Source: Phyllobacterium calauticae
GTDB taxonomy: Bacteria > Pseudomonadota > Alphaproteobacteria > Rhizobiales > Rhizobiaceae
Reading direction: 5' to 3'
Assembly: GCF_019991125.1 (NCBI RefSeq)
Contig: NZ_JAGENB010000004.1
Location: 62,001 to 126,000, forward strand
DNA length: 64,000 bases
The first letter of the stretch is position 1. Each line of letters begins with the position of its first letter. Position numbers and translations under genes: made by a program. The notes beneath the pieces were generated by a model. It was not told the DNA's origin. It saw only the letters and a program-made list of their open reading frames with translations, and did no database searches. Positions 54,825 to 63,328 of the stretch are shown here, piece by piece.

Positions 54825-56159
54825 TTACTCGCTTATCCGGCGCCAAAAGGCGGACGAGAATGCTGGATCGACATGCTGTGCAAACGTTTCCCAAGCGGGA
54901 TAACCGGCGCGAAACATCGCCGCGGAAATGCGCCCGTCCTTCGCAGGGTATAGCCGTCCGCCGGCTTCGCGCACGATGTCATCGAGACGGCTCAATAAAT
55001 CAAGGGTCAACTGGCCACGGTTGGGGAAATCAAGGGCAAGCGTTGTACCAGCCTGTGGAAAGGACAAAAGGCCGGGCGATACCTTCTCACCGAACGTCTT
55101 GAGCACCGCAAGGAACGAGCCTTCACCCGCCTTCGAGATGGCCTTGAGCATTTCCGTGGTTGCATCTCTTGCCGTGACGGGCGGCACAACCGACTGGTAT
55201 TGGTACATCCCCCGGCGACCGTATATCCGGTTCCAATGCCCGATGCTGTCGAGCGGGTAGAAATACGGTAGATAAGGGGTGGTCGCCTTGCCGGCTGCAC
55301 GGCGGCCCTTGTAAAAGTACAGGCTGTTGAACAGCCCGATCGACAGGTTGTTCAGGACAAACGACGGCATGGAGAAGGGCACCGTTAACTTCGGCTTTTC
55401 GACCCTTGCCAGCTTTGTTCCCCTGGGTGCATGCCGTGCACGCGTGAACAAGCCTCTTCCGAGAGCGTTTCCCTTTGCCAGACAGTCCACCCACGCCACC
55501 GTGTAGTCGGCACTGCCTTCGCTCTCGGCAGCCACGGCAAAGAATTCATCCACATTGGCAAAGGGAAGCGTCTCAACGTCCATGAGTGCACTGGGAATGC
55601 GCATCAGCTCAATTTCAGCCCATGTGATCAGTCCCGTCAGCCCAAGCCCCCCGATCGTCGCAGCGAACAATCCGGTTTGATCATCATCTCTCAGCTCGAT
55701 CTCGGTGCCATCCGACCGAAGCAGCCCGATGCGGCGCACCCATCTGCCGATCGTTCCAGCAAGATGGTGGTTCTTGCCATGAACATCATTTGCAATGGCC
55801 CCGCCCAGGGTTACAAAACGCGTTCCCGGGGTGACCGGCAAAAAAAATCCGCGACGAACGAACAGATCGAGTATATCGGCAAAAGAGATTCCGGCTTCTG
55901 CACGCAACAATCCTGTTGCCGGATCAAACGAAATAATCCGGCCAAGCGCAGTCATGTCGACAAGCGCCCCGCCGGGATTCAGTCCGCTGTCACCGTAAGA
56001 GCGGCCAAGGCCTATGGCGAGAAGACTGTGGTCGGCATCACGTGCTTCTGCAATACTGCGCGGCAACTGATCCCGCCAATTCGGCCGGCTGACAAAATGC
56101 TGCCCCTGCAGGATTCCACCCCACGAGCGGATATCGTCTTTCGAGACAAATGATCTCAT
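54825..56159 (-). CDS. DprE1-like FAD oxidase (decaprenylphosphoryl-beta-D-ribose 2'-oxidase type)
   Basis: The 444-aa flavoprotein has the FAD segments LLAIGLGRSYGDSG (46-59) and PGTRFVTLGGAIANDVHGKN continuing HHLAGTIG (111-138), identical in plan to mycobacterial DprE1, with the His equivalent to His132 at the end of HGKNHH. A typical C-terminal YPAKDGRISA follows. DprE1 oxidises C2 of polyprenylphosphoryl-ribose. The position of the mycobacterial Cys387 (in GWNICVDFP) is Ala375 here (GTTLALDFP). It overlaps the UbiA-like stop by 4 bases. Confidence 0.88.
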   Translation of the reverse strand: MRSFVSKDDIRSWGGILQGQHFVSRPNWRDQLPRSIAEARDADHSLLAIGLGRSYGDSGLNPGGALVDMTALGRIISFDPATGLLRAEAGISFADILDLFVRRGFFLPVTPGTRFVTLGGAIANDVHGKNHHLAGTIGRWVRRIGLLRSDGTEIELRDDDQTGLFAATIGGLGLTGLITWAEIELMRIPSALMDVETLPFANVDEFFAVAAESEGSADYTVAWVDCLAKGNALGRGLFTRARHAPRGTKLARVEKPKLTVPFSMPSFVLNNLSIGLFNSLYFYKGRRAAGKATTPYLPYFYPLDSIGHWNRIYGRRGMYQYQSVVPPVTARDATTEMLKAISKAGEGSFLAVLKTFGEKVSPGLLSFPQAGTTLALDFPNRGQLTLDLLSRLDDIVREAGGRLYPAKDGRISAAMFRAGYPAWETFAQHVDPAFSSAFWRRISE

Positions 56160-57634
56160 AGAGCAGCCACGAAGAGCACCGCGACTAAAAAGCCGAGCAC
56201 GACACTGGGCTTGTCACGCAAAGCGAAACTGACGGGATCGTCATTCATGCGCCCCCGATGCGCCAGCAGCCAAATGCGGCCGACCCAGATCGCGAGAAAA
56301 ACGGGAATTCCACCGAGCAGATTCGGATGAGAATAAACCGACCCCGGAAGCATCTCCTCAACGATGAACAGGACCATGACCAACAGGGACGCTACGGCGG
56401 ACGCTATGCCAAACGCGAGGGTTAGTGGTGCGTCCTCGAGCATATAGCCCCGGCTGGCGAGGCTGTGAGACCCTGTGGAAGCGGCACGAATAATTTCCGT
56501 ATGACGCTTGGCAACCGCCAGAGAGAAGAAGAAGAACACTGAAAAGGTCAAAAGCCAGGCAGACGCAGGCAGCCGAAGCAGCGTGATCCCCATGATGAGA
56601 CGCGTTGTAAACAAAATGCCGATGACCAGCGTATCAAGAATAGGCACGCGCTTGAGGCCAAAGGAGTACGCAAGCGTCAGCACGAGATAGCTTGCCAATG
56701 CGAGGGTAAAATAAGGCGTTAGCAGAAGAGAACCGACAAACGCCACGACGAGACCGATGCAGGCCATCGCCAGGCCCGTGGCGATCGGAAGCCGTCCGCT
56801 GGCCAGCGCGCGATTGCGCTTCGACCAATGCTGCCGATCAGCACTGAGATCGGCCAAATCATTCAGAAGATAAGTCGAGGATGTGACAATCAACAGACAG
56901 AAAAGACCCAGAACCGTATCGCGAAGAACGTTGAAATCGCCCCAGGCATGCGCCAGAATGAGCGGAACGAAAATCAGAGCGTTCTTCGACCAGTGATGCA
57001 CCCGCAGGGCTTTGAGACTATCCTTCAAAGTCAGAGGATGGTTGCTGAATTCCGCTTCAATCGGCTTGCCCAGATCACGCGCTGCCTTTGCGACGCCGGC
57101 GGAAACGCCTGCCAGAACTATTCCCGCGGCCAATTTCCACACCGCCAAGTCTGCCCTGCTGTCGCCGACATAGACAAAGCCATCAGGAAAAGTACGCGCC
57201 AGATGTTCTGCCTTCACACGTCCCTTCAGATTTGCGGTATCGGAGCCGATGGCGCTCGCAAAAATACCGATACGCCGCGAAATATTGTCAACCACTGCCT
57301 GATTTGCCGCAGAACAGAGATGAATCTCCCGGCCGGCAGCAGCTTGCTCACGCAACCACTTCACAAGGTCCTCGCGAAGCGGCAGGACCGTTGATGCCAG
57401 GTCAACCTTTGACGCCAAAGCGGCCTTCAAGGCAGCGCGGCCCCGCAGCATGCTGGGAGCAGCGCGAATAAGCGTCGCGGGTTGGGTGAAAAGAGCTGCA
57501 ACCACTTGTTCGTGCAGCGTGTCAGTCAGGATAAGTGTCTTATCCAGATCAACGACGATGGGGTACCGCGTCAACTGGACACCGGCGTTCTCTGGAGTGA
57601 CCTCTCCATTCAATTCGCGATATGCCAATTCCAT
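56156..57634 (-). CDS. HAD-UbiA fusion, polyprenyl-phosphate phosphoribosyltransferase type
   Basis: The 492-aa protein has an N-terminal HAD phosphatase domain (PIVVDLDKTLILTDT, residues 25-39, with the Asp-x-Asp nucleophile; FVYVGDSRADLAVWK further on) followed by a UbiA prenyltransferase-fold domain with about eight helices and the metal motif LLNDLADLSADRQH (NDxxDxxxD). Mycobacterial Rv3806c, a UbiA protein, joins PRPP to decaprenyl phosphate, and a separate phosphatase then removes the 5-phosphate. Here both activities would be in one chain, which fits the pathway. First gene of the seven-gene operon. Confidence 0.85.
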   Translation of the reverse strand: MELAYRELNGEVTPENAGVQLTRYPIVVDLDKTLILTDTLHEQVVAALFTQPATLIRAAPSMLRGRAALKAALASKVDLASTVLPLREDLVKWLREQAAAGREIHLCSAANQAVVDNISRRIGIFASAIGSDTANLKGRVKAEHLARTFPDGFVYVGDSRADLAVWKLAAGIVLAGVSAGVAKAARDLGKPIEAEFSNHPLTLKDSLKALRVHHWSKNALIFVPLILAHAWGDFNVLRDTVLGLFCLLIVTSSTYLLNDLADLSADRQHWSKRNRALASGRLPIATGLAMACIGLVVAFVGSLLLTPYFTLALASYLVLTLAYSFGLKRVPILDTLVIGILFTTRLIMGITLLRLPASAWLLTFSVFFFFSLAVAKRHTEIIRAASTGSHSLASRGYMLEDAPLTLAFGIASAVASLLVMVLFIVEEMLPGSVYSHPNLLGGIPVFLAIWVGRIWLLAHRGRMNDDPVSFALRDKPSVVLGFLVAVLFVAAL

Positions 57635-57794
57635 AACGGGCTATAACTTTCCAAGGTGACGCTGAACTCATAGCCTTCTGGCACAAATGGCTTATCGCCA
57701 CAAGTCCAGCTTCCTCATGCAGTCTGCATCAGGCCAAACCAATATTGGGCAAACCATTGCCTCCATCAAACAGGAAAAGCAGCCGCCTGATCAA

Positions 57795-58247
57795 TCAAAC
57801 CGTTTGTGCCGGCCTTTCGGTCAAATTCCGGAATCGAAGATCAAAATCACGCGCGATATCGGAAAGCTTCACCTCGGCAAAACGCGACAGAAGCATTTGT
57901 TCCGCCGCGTCGAAAGCGTCAGTCAAGGCTGCGTTGACCGATTGCTCCACGAGACAATCCGGATGGTCAATAGCTATGCCGATTGCAAACATTTCCGGTC
58001 GCCCCAATGCCTGATGCACGTCAAGCAGCGATATTTCATCGAGCGGGCGCGCCAGTATCCAGCCCCCACCATGCCCCTTGTCGGAACGGACATAACCGGC
58101 ATTTCTCAAGCCCGCCATGGTTCGCCGCACCACCACCGGATTGGTGTTCAGCATCTTTGCAATGTTGTCGGACGTGATCGAGCCGTCGTGCCGATCCATA
58201 TGGATCAGGACATGGAGCATTCTCGATAGGCGGCTGTCATGTCTCAT
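57795..58247 (-). CDS. Rrf2-family regulator with a single Cys
   Basis: The 150-aa protein has the Rrf2 winged helix (MLHVLIHMDRHDGSITSDNI, then NPVVVRRTMAGLRNAGYV) and a GHGGGWILARPLDEI wing. Only one Cys (Cys98) is present, so it cannot hold the three-Cys Fe-S site of IscR. This resembles YwnA/CymR-type or thiol-reactive members. The start is MRHDSRLSR at 58247. It is divergent from a TrxR-like flavoprotein, which it probably regulates. Confidence 0.87.
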   Translation of the reverse strand: MRHDSRLSRMLHVLIHMDRHDGSITSDNIAKMLNTNPVVVRRTMAGLRNAGYVRSDKGHGGGWILARPLDEISLLDVHQALGRPEMFAIGIAIDHPDCLVEQSVNAALTDAFDAAEQMLLSRFAEVKLSDIARDFDLRFRNLTERPAQTV

Positions 58248-58299
58248 ACTGGCTATTCTCCTTCTGCATGCATAGCACATGCCAACGATACGTAATAGA

Positions 58300-58341
58300 A
58301 TAAGTTACATGACTATTGACGGAAATTTTCACGTAACTTAT
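58300..58341. promoter_or_regulatory. Inverted repeat between the Rrf2 and TrxR-like genes
   Basis: ATAAGTTAC (58300-58308) and GTAACTTAT (58333-58341) are perfect 9-base inverted arms separated by 24 bases, in the divergent promoter region. A good candidate site for the Rrf2 protein; arm spacing would suit two bound dimers. Confidence 0.5.
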
Positions 58342-58416
58342 GTTGTTATTTAACTCAAATTCCGATGCGATCCGGCATTGGAAATATCTTGCCCCCCCCG
58401 CAATGAAGGAGCTTCC

Positions 58417-59316
58417 ATGACCTATGATGCCATTGTTATCGGCGGCAGTTTTGCCGGTCTTTCCGCCGCCATCCAGATTGCCCGTGCTCGCCGGCGCGTG
58501 CTCCTGATTGACGCCGGCCTGCCCCGCAACCGCTTCGCCGAAGCATCCCATGGTTTTCTGGGCCAGGACGGCAGGCGGCCCCACGATATCATTGGCGATG
58601 CGCGGCGGCAGCTTTCCCTCTACCCGACAGTGGAGTTTATCGATAGCGTGGCTGTATCGGCCCGCAAAGCCGGCGACCATTTTGCCGTTGCGTTGGCCGA
58701 CGGCACCGAAAAACGGGCCATGCGTCTCATTCTGGCTACCGGCGTGAAAGATGATCTGCCTGCAATCCCTGGCCTGCCGGAGCGATGGGGCCTATCGGTT
58801 CTTCACTGCCCCTATTGCCACGGCTATGAAGTTGGCGGCCAGGCACTGGGCGTTCTGGCCAATACACCCCTGTCGGCACATCAGGCACTGCTGATATCGG
58901 ATTGGGGACCGGCCACATACTTCACTCAAAATACGTTTGAGCCGGATGCGGAGCACCTATCCAGTCTGGCGGCGAGGAATGTATCGATCGAACGGACACC
59001 GGTTGTCGAGCTTCTGGGCAATGCACCCCGGCTTGAAGCGGTCAGACTCAGTGATGGCAGGGTTGTACCTGTCGACGCTATTTTCACCGCGCCGAAAACC
59101 AGCATGGCCAGCCCGCTGGCGGAACAGCTTGGCTGTGCTTTCGACGATGGTCCGCTTGGGGCATTCATTCGTGTGGACGACTGGATGCAGACAACGGTCA
59201 AGGGCGTTTATGCGGCCGGCGATGCAGCCAGTCCCATGGCCAATGCAACGATGGCCGCAGCGGCTGGTGTCAAAGCCGGGGTTGGCGCGCATCAATCGCT
59301 CGTCTTCGAAAGATAA
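58417..59316 (+). CDS. Thioredoxin-reductase-like FAD flavoprotein with CPYC disulfide
   Basis: The 299-aa protein has FAD motif AIVIGGSFAGLSAAIQIARA, the redox pair in HCPYCHGYE (Cys131, Cys134), and the C-terminal GVYAAGDAASPMANATMAAA of thioredoxin reductases. Where the NADPH motif GxGxxA should be, the sequence reads ALGVLANTPLSAHQ, without the usual glycines. Related flavoproteins without NADPH sites act as dithiol oxidases (GliT type) or use other donors. A GAAGGAG site precedes the ATG at 58417. The divergent Rrf2 gene is the likely regulator. Confidence 0.85.
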   Translation: MTYDAIVIGGSFAGLSAAIQIARARRRVLLIDAGLPRNRFAEASHGFLGQDGRRPHDIIGDARRQLSLYPTVEFIDSVAVSARKAGDHFAVALADGTEKRAMRLILATGVKDDLPAIPGLPERWGLSVLHCPYCHGYEVGGQALGVLANTPLSAHQALLISDWGPATYFTQNTFEPDAEHLSSLAARNVSIERTPVVELLGNAPRLEAVRLSDGRVVPVDAIFTAPKTSMASPLAEQLGCAFDDGPLGAFIRVDDWMQTTVKGVYAAGDAASPMANATMAAAAGVKAGVGAHQSLVFER

Positions 59317-59422
59317 AGGATGCGCCCCTATTGCACGTTACCATGGCGACGGTTTCCGCTTGACTCAACTGCGCGCGAAGACTCAACTACGACGAGGAAA
59401 CCGCTAAGATGGAGCGACGATC

Positions 59423-59626
59423 ATGGATGCCGATGAAGCCATTGCACTGATCTCCGCGTCTGGCATCGAACTCACCGATCGCCGCCGAAATGCCAGCAAT
59501 GACGGCTGGTCTTTGAGCTTTGCCAACGGATCCGTTGTCGATGTTAAAGACAGCGGTGTGCTGTCCGCATCCGGCAATGGAGCCGTAGAGGTGGCAAGGT
59601 TGCTTGACCTGCCCGGACAATCCTAG
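59423..59626 (+). CDS. Small hypothetical protein, 67 aa
   Basis: An acidic soluble protein with no recognised domain. GGAG stands 8 bases before the ATG. Codon use looks normal. It lies 106 bases after the TrxR-like gene, and converges with the cytochrome c peroxidase gene. Confidence 0.5.
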   Translation: MDADEAIALISASGIELTDRRRNASNDGWSLSFANGSVVDVKDSGVLSASGNGAVEVARLLDLPGQS

Positions 59627-59670
59627 AGCTTTGCTGTTTGAACAACGAAGTCTTTGACGGCTCGGCAGCG

Positions 59671-60906
59671 CTATTGTTCGGGCGGGGTGTAACCATCGGT
59701 CAGCGTATTGAGAAAACTGATGACGTCCTGGATCTCGTCAGTCGTGAGAGCCGGCGCTTCCCCGGCATGCCGGTCAAAGGGCGGATCCATGTTCACATTG
59801 GCTTTGGCGTCCATCGGCAGATCGTCATATTTGTCAACGCTGCCATCAGACTTGCGTGAATACCAACGCTCTGGCTTGGTTTCGCGCTCGACATAGAATT
59901 CAACGGCTTGCTGCAGAGAGTGGAAGACGCCGTTGTGAAAGAATGTCTTGCGAAGCGCCACATTGCGCAGTGTAGGCGTGCGGAAAAGACCGCAATAGTC
60001 CGTGCGGTTCAAGAAATCCGTCCGGAGCGGGCCACAAAGGCCCAGATCAAAATAATGAGAATCCTTGTTTGCGGGAATCTCGGGATTGCGCGGCGCACCC
60101 AGGGCAATCAGACCGTAATCGGTAAATTGCGGCGGCGTTCCGTCATTGCCGCGCTGACTCACATGACATGACGCGCAATTGCCCTTCGCGGGCGCATTGA
60201 ACAGATCCAGGCCTCGCGCTTCCTGTGCGGTCAGCACGGCTTTTCCGGCGAGTACTGCATCGTACTTGCTCGTATAGGGGTAAAAGGTGCGGTAGTCCTG
60301 TTCGAACACCTCCAGTGCCTTGAGGGCGGTATTGACCAGAACAGACGAGTCCGCCGTGCCTTGCAGACCGGCGACTGCTGCAATCCTGGCGCGGTAATCT
60401 GCCGCGATCAGCCGCCGAGCAATGTCCTCATCGTTCTTGTTGCCCATTTCGAAATCGGAAAGCAGCGGGATCCTCGCCTGTTGCTGGCCGCGATCAACCC
60501 GGCCATCCCAAGTCAGCCCGCCCGTCGGGCCATTGTCGATGCTTTCGTCCGCATCATCTTCCGATTCAAAAAAATGTTCGGTGAACGGCGGCACAGCTTG
60601 CAAATATTTGAGCGATGGCACCGCCCTCACCCCAGGCTGCCGCAGATCGCCGCCCCCAAACTGAACCGCAAGGCTATTGGCGGCGGCAAAGCCGTGGGCG
60701 GGATCATGGCAGGACGCACAGGAGAGCTTGCCGGAGCCTGACAAGGCAGGATCGAAAAACAAGGCCTGACCGAGCGCGCCAAGTGCTTTCATCTGCTCGC
60801 GCACCTGCGCGCGCGATGGTTCCGGCGCGGCTCTACCTGAACTTTCCGTGACCGCACTGTGCGCCGCCGCCGCAGCGCCGATCGTCGCGACGATGCAAAG
60901 GATCAC
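59671..60906 (-). CDS. Di-heme cytochrome c peroxidase (MauG/CcpA family)
   Basis: The 411-aa periplasmic protein has two heme-binding CxxCH motifs, CASCHDPAHGF at about 63-67 and NCASCHVSQRG at about 244-248, with spacing usual for bacterial di-heme peroxidases. It reduces hydrogen peroxide, or acts as a MauG-like enzyme. The assigned start is GTG at 60904-60906 (VILCIVATIGAAAAA), giving a hydrophobic Sec-type signal. A GGAGGA stretch at 60954-60959 precedes in-frame ATC (60948) and ATA (60945) codons, so a rare start upstream, adding a basic n-region, cannot be excluded. Confidence 0.9.
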   Translation of the reverse strand: MILCIVATIGAAAAAHSAVTESSGRAAPEPSRAQVREQMKALGALGQALFFDPALSGSGKLSCASCHDPAHGFAAANSLAVQFGGGDLRQPGVRAVPSLKYLQAVPPFTEHFFESEDDADESIDNGPTGGLTWDGRVDRGQQQARIPLLSDFEMGNKNDEDIARRLIAADYRARIAAVAGLQGTADSSVLVNTALKALEVFEQDYRTFYPYTSKYDAVLAGKAVLTAQEARGLDLFNAPAKGNCASCHVSQRGNDGTPPQFTDYGLIALGAPRNPEIPANKDSHYFDLGLCGPLRTDFLNRTDYCGLFRTPTLRNVALRKTFFHNGVFHSLQQAVEFYVERETKPERWYSRKSDGSVDKYDDLPMDAKANVNMDPPFDRHAGEAPALTTDEIQDVISFLNTLTDGYTPPEQ

Positions 60907-61051
60907 CGCCCGGTGCTTTGTGCTTGTGTATCCAAGAGGCTTTATGATTAGCTTCCTCCGTCAGATCCCCGGGCACGTTTGGACGGCTTGTGGGTATGGT
61001 GGAGTAAACTTGAAAAGTTATCAACATATAGCCGACAAGGAGACTGCCAGC

Positions 61052-62608
61052 ATGCGGATAAATATGATTGCGACCGCTTCGGTGATCAGTGCCGCCATGG
61101 GTGGGCTCTCTCCGGCGTCGGCGGCCGGATACAATGACGGTCATTCCAACACTCTGAACCTGATCGACACCGTGGTGGTGATCTACGCAGAAAACCGCAG
61201 TTTTGATAATCTTTATGGCAGTTTCCCCGGAGCAGACGGCCTGCAGGGGGTTTCGGACGCAGCGCTCACACAGCTTGACCGCGACAACACTCCGCTACGC
61301 GAATTACCGCCTGTTTGGGGCGGATTAACCGCAAAGGGCGTTACTCCACCGGTCACGCAGGCGGAGACCGAGCACCTTGCCAATCATCCCTATCGGGTCG
61401 ACGATCCCCAGGGGTTCAATCTCCCCCTCGGCACAATCACCCACGATTTGTGGCACCGGTTCTATCAAAACCAGATGCAGATCAATGGCGGCAAGAACGA
61501 TAAGTTCGTCGCCTATGCCGATTCCGGCGCAATGGTCATGGGGCTTTGGAACGGTTCAAAGACGGCGATGTGGAAGGTCGCGCAAAAATACACACTTGCC
61601 GATGAATTTTTCATGGGCGGCTTTGGCGGCTCGTTCTTCAATCACCAATGGCTGATATGCGCGTGCGCGCCCTATTACGCCCATGCCGACACCAGCCCGG
61701 CCAAGCCTTCTGTCGCCGTGGTGGAACCGGATGGCGTCTCGTTGACGCTCGCTGCCAATTCACCCAAATCGGCAATCGATGGCATCCCAAAATTTGCCGG
61801 CGATGGCAATCTCACTCCGGACTTCTACGCCGTCAACACCATGCAGCCGCCCTATCAGCCGAGCGGCAACACGCCCGCAAAGAACGCCGATGCAGCGACC
61901 GCAGACCCCGCAAACCCGACAACCCTCCCGCCGCAGACCGAACCGACGATCGGCGATATGCTCAGCCTGAAGCATATCAGTTGGGCCTGGTATGGCGGTG
62001 CGTGGCAGGATGTGCTGGACCACGGCAACAAAACGCCGGTTCCCAATTTTCAGTACCATCATCAGCCGTTCAACTATTATGCGAATTTTGCGCCGGGAAC
62101 AGCGGCACGCACCGAGCATCTGCTCGATGGCGGCTTGGCCGGATCGCAATTCATCAAGGCAATCGATACTGGCACACTGCCGCAAGTTGCCTTCTACAAA
62201 CCGCAGGGTGATCTGAACGAGCATTCCGGCTATGCGGATATCGAGGCAGGCGATGCGCATATTGCCGACCTTATCGGGCATCTGGAAAAAAGCCCGCAAT
62301 GGCCGCATATGCTGGTCGTTGTCACCTACGATGAAAATGGCGGTATATGGGACCACGCCGCACCGCCGAAAGGCGATCGTTGGGGACCTGGCAGCCGTAT
62401 CCCGGCCATCATTGTCTCGCCGTTCGCCCGCCGCGGTTTCGTTGATCACACGCCAATGGACACAACCTCGATTCTACGCTTCCTGACCAAGCGTTTCGAA
62501 TTGCCGACATTGCATGGGATCACGGTCCGTGATGATGCGGTTGCCTCCTACAATCAGCCGCCATTGGGCGACCTGACCAGTGCACTCGACATGACAAACA
62601 GCCAGTAA
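61052..62608 (+). CDS. Phosphoesterase, acid phosphatase AcpA / phospholipase C type
   Basis: The 518-aa secreted protein has a Sec signal (residues 1-24, ending ASA) and the phosphoesterase-family segments VVVIYAENRSFDNLYG (ENRSFD metal/catalytic site), FGGSFFNHQWLICACAP and VVTYDENGGIWDHAAPP (metal ligands). It fits the AcpA/non-hemolytic phospholipase C family, which releases phosphate from a range of esters. ATG 61052 has AAGGAG 9 bases upstream; the longer frame begins inside the peroxidase gene. Divergent from the peroxidase gene. Confidence 0.9.
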   Translation: MRINMIATASVISAAMGGLSPASAAGYNDGHSNTLNLIDTVVVIYAENRSFDNLYGSFPGADGLQGVSDAALTQLDRDNTPLRELPPVWGGLTAKGVTPPVTQAETEHLANHPYRVDDPQGFNLPLGTITHDLWHRFYQNQMQINGGKNDKFVAYADSGAMVMGLWNGSKTAMWKVAQKYTLADEFFMGGFGGSFFNHQWLICACAPYYAHADTSPAKPSVAVVEPDGVSLTLAANSPKSAIDGIPKFAGDGNLTPDFYAVNTMQPPYQPSGNTPAKNADAATADPANPTTLPPQTEPTIGDMLSLKHISWAWYGGAWQDVLDHGNKTPVPNFQYHHQPFNYYANFAPGTAARTEHLLDGGLAGSQFIKAIDTGTLPQVAFYKPQGDLNEHSGYADIEAGDAHIADLIGHLEKSPQWPHMLVVVTYDENGGIWDHAAPPKGDRWGPGSRIPAIIVSPFARRGFVDHTPMDTTSILRFLTKRFELPTLHGITVRDDAVASYNQPPLGDLTSALDMTNSQ

Positions 62609-62624
62609 GCCCCTGGAAAGAGGC

Positions 62625-63287
62625 TCAGCCTTGCTGGCTCATGCTGTACTTTATCTGGCGCATCTGGGTGATGACACGTTCCATTTCCTCGTCTGACAGG
62701 ATCGGCGGTTCGCCCAAAGTGAGTGCCTGGACATAGATGCGCGACAGGGTTTCAACTTCGATTGCAAGCCAAAGGGCGGATTCAAGCGTCACCCCCAGGG
62801 ATATCTGACCATGCTGGCTGAGCAGGCATGCCAGCCTGTTCTCCAGTGCGACAATCGCATTGTCGGACAGTGCCTGCGTTCCAAAAGTGGCGTAGGGTGC
62901 GCAACGGATCGTCGTTCCCCCGGCAATCCCGGTCATGTAGTGGAAGCTCGGGATTGTCTTGTTGTGGCACGCAAGCGTTGTCGCATAGACCGAGTGGCAA
63001 TGCAGGACCACATTGATATCGGAACGCTTCTGCAGGATATCGCGGTGAAAGCGCCATTCGGACGATGGCGGCCGCCCCACATAACTGCCATCGAAGTGCA
63101 TCTCGACGAGATCGTCCGGCTGCATGGTCTCATAAGGCAGGGACGACGGTGTCACAAGAAATCCGCGGTCCGTGCGCACGGAGAGATTTCCCGACGTTCC
63201 CTGGTTGACGCCGCTCGAGTTCATCAACCGGCACGTCGTCACCATTTCCCGGCGAAGATCGATGGAATCTTGTGCTGATGTGGTCAT
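62625..63287 (-). CDS. Class II aldolase, probable 5-(methylthio)ribulose/deoxyribulose-1-phosphate aldolase
   Basis: The 220-aa protein has the class II aldolase/adducin pattern: GTSGNLSVRTDRGFLVTPSS, the EWRFHRDI block with a catalytic His, and zinc ligands in VVLHCHSVYATTLAC. It lies 41 bases downstream of mtnA on the same strand. In the DHAP shunt (known from Rhodospirillum and E. coli) MtnK, MtnA and this aldolase convert 5'-methylthioadenosine or 5'-deoxyadenosine carbon to DHAP and an aldehyde. A plain L-fuculose phosphate aldolase is the alternative. Confidence 0.87.
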   Translation of the reverse strand: MTTSAQDSIDLRREMVTTCRLMNSSGVNQGTSGNLSVRTDRGFLVTPSSLPYETMQPDDLVEMHFDGSYVGRPPSSEWRFHRDILQKRSDINVVLHCHSVYATTLACHNKTIPSFHYMTGIAGGTTIRCAPYATFGTQALSDNAIVALENRLACLLSQHGQISLGVTLESALWLAIEVETLSRIYVQALTLGEPPILSDEEMERVITQMRQIKYSMSQQG

Positions 63288-63328
63288 TCAGGCATCTTCC
63301 CGCTGCTCATAGTACCTCGACGGATTTA

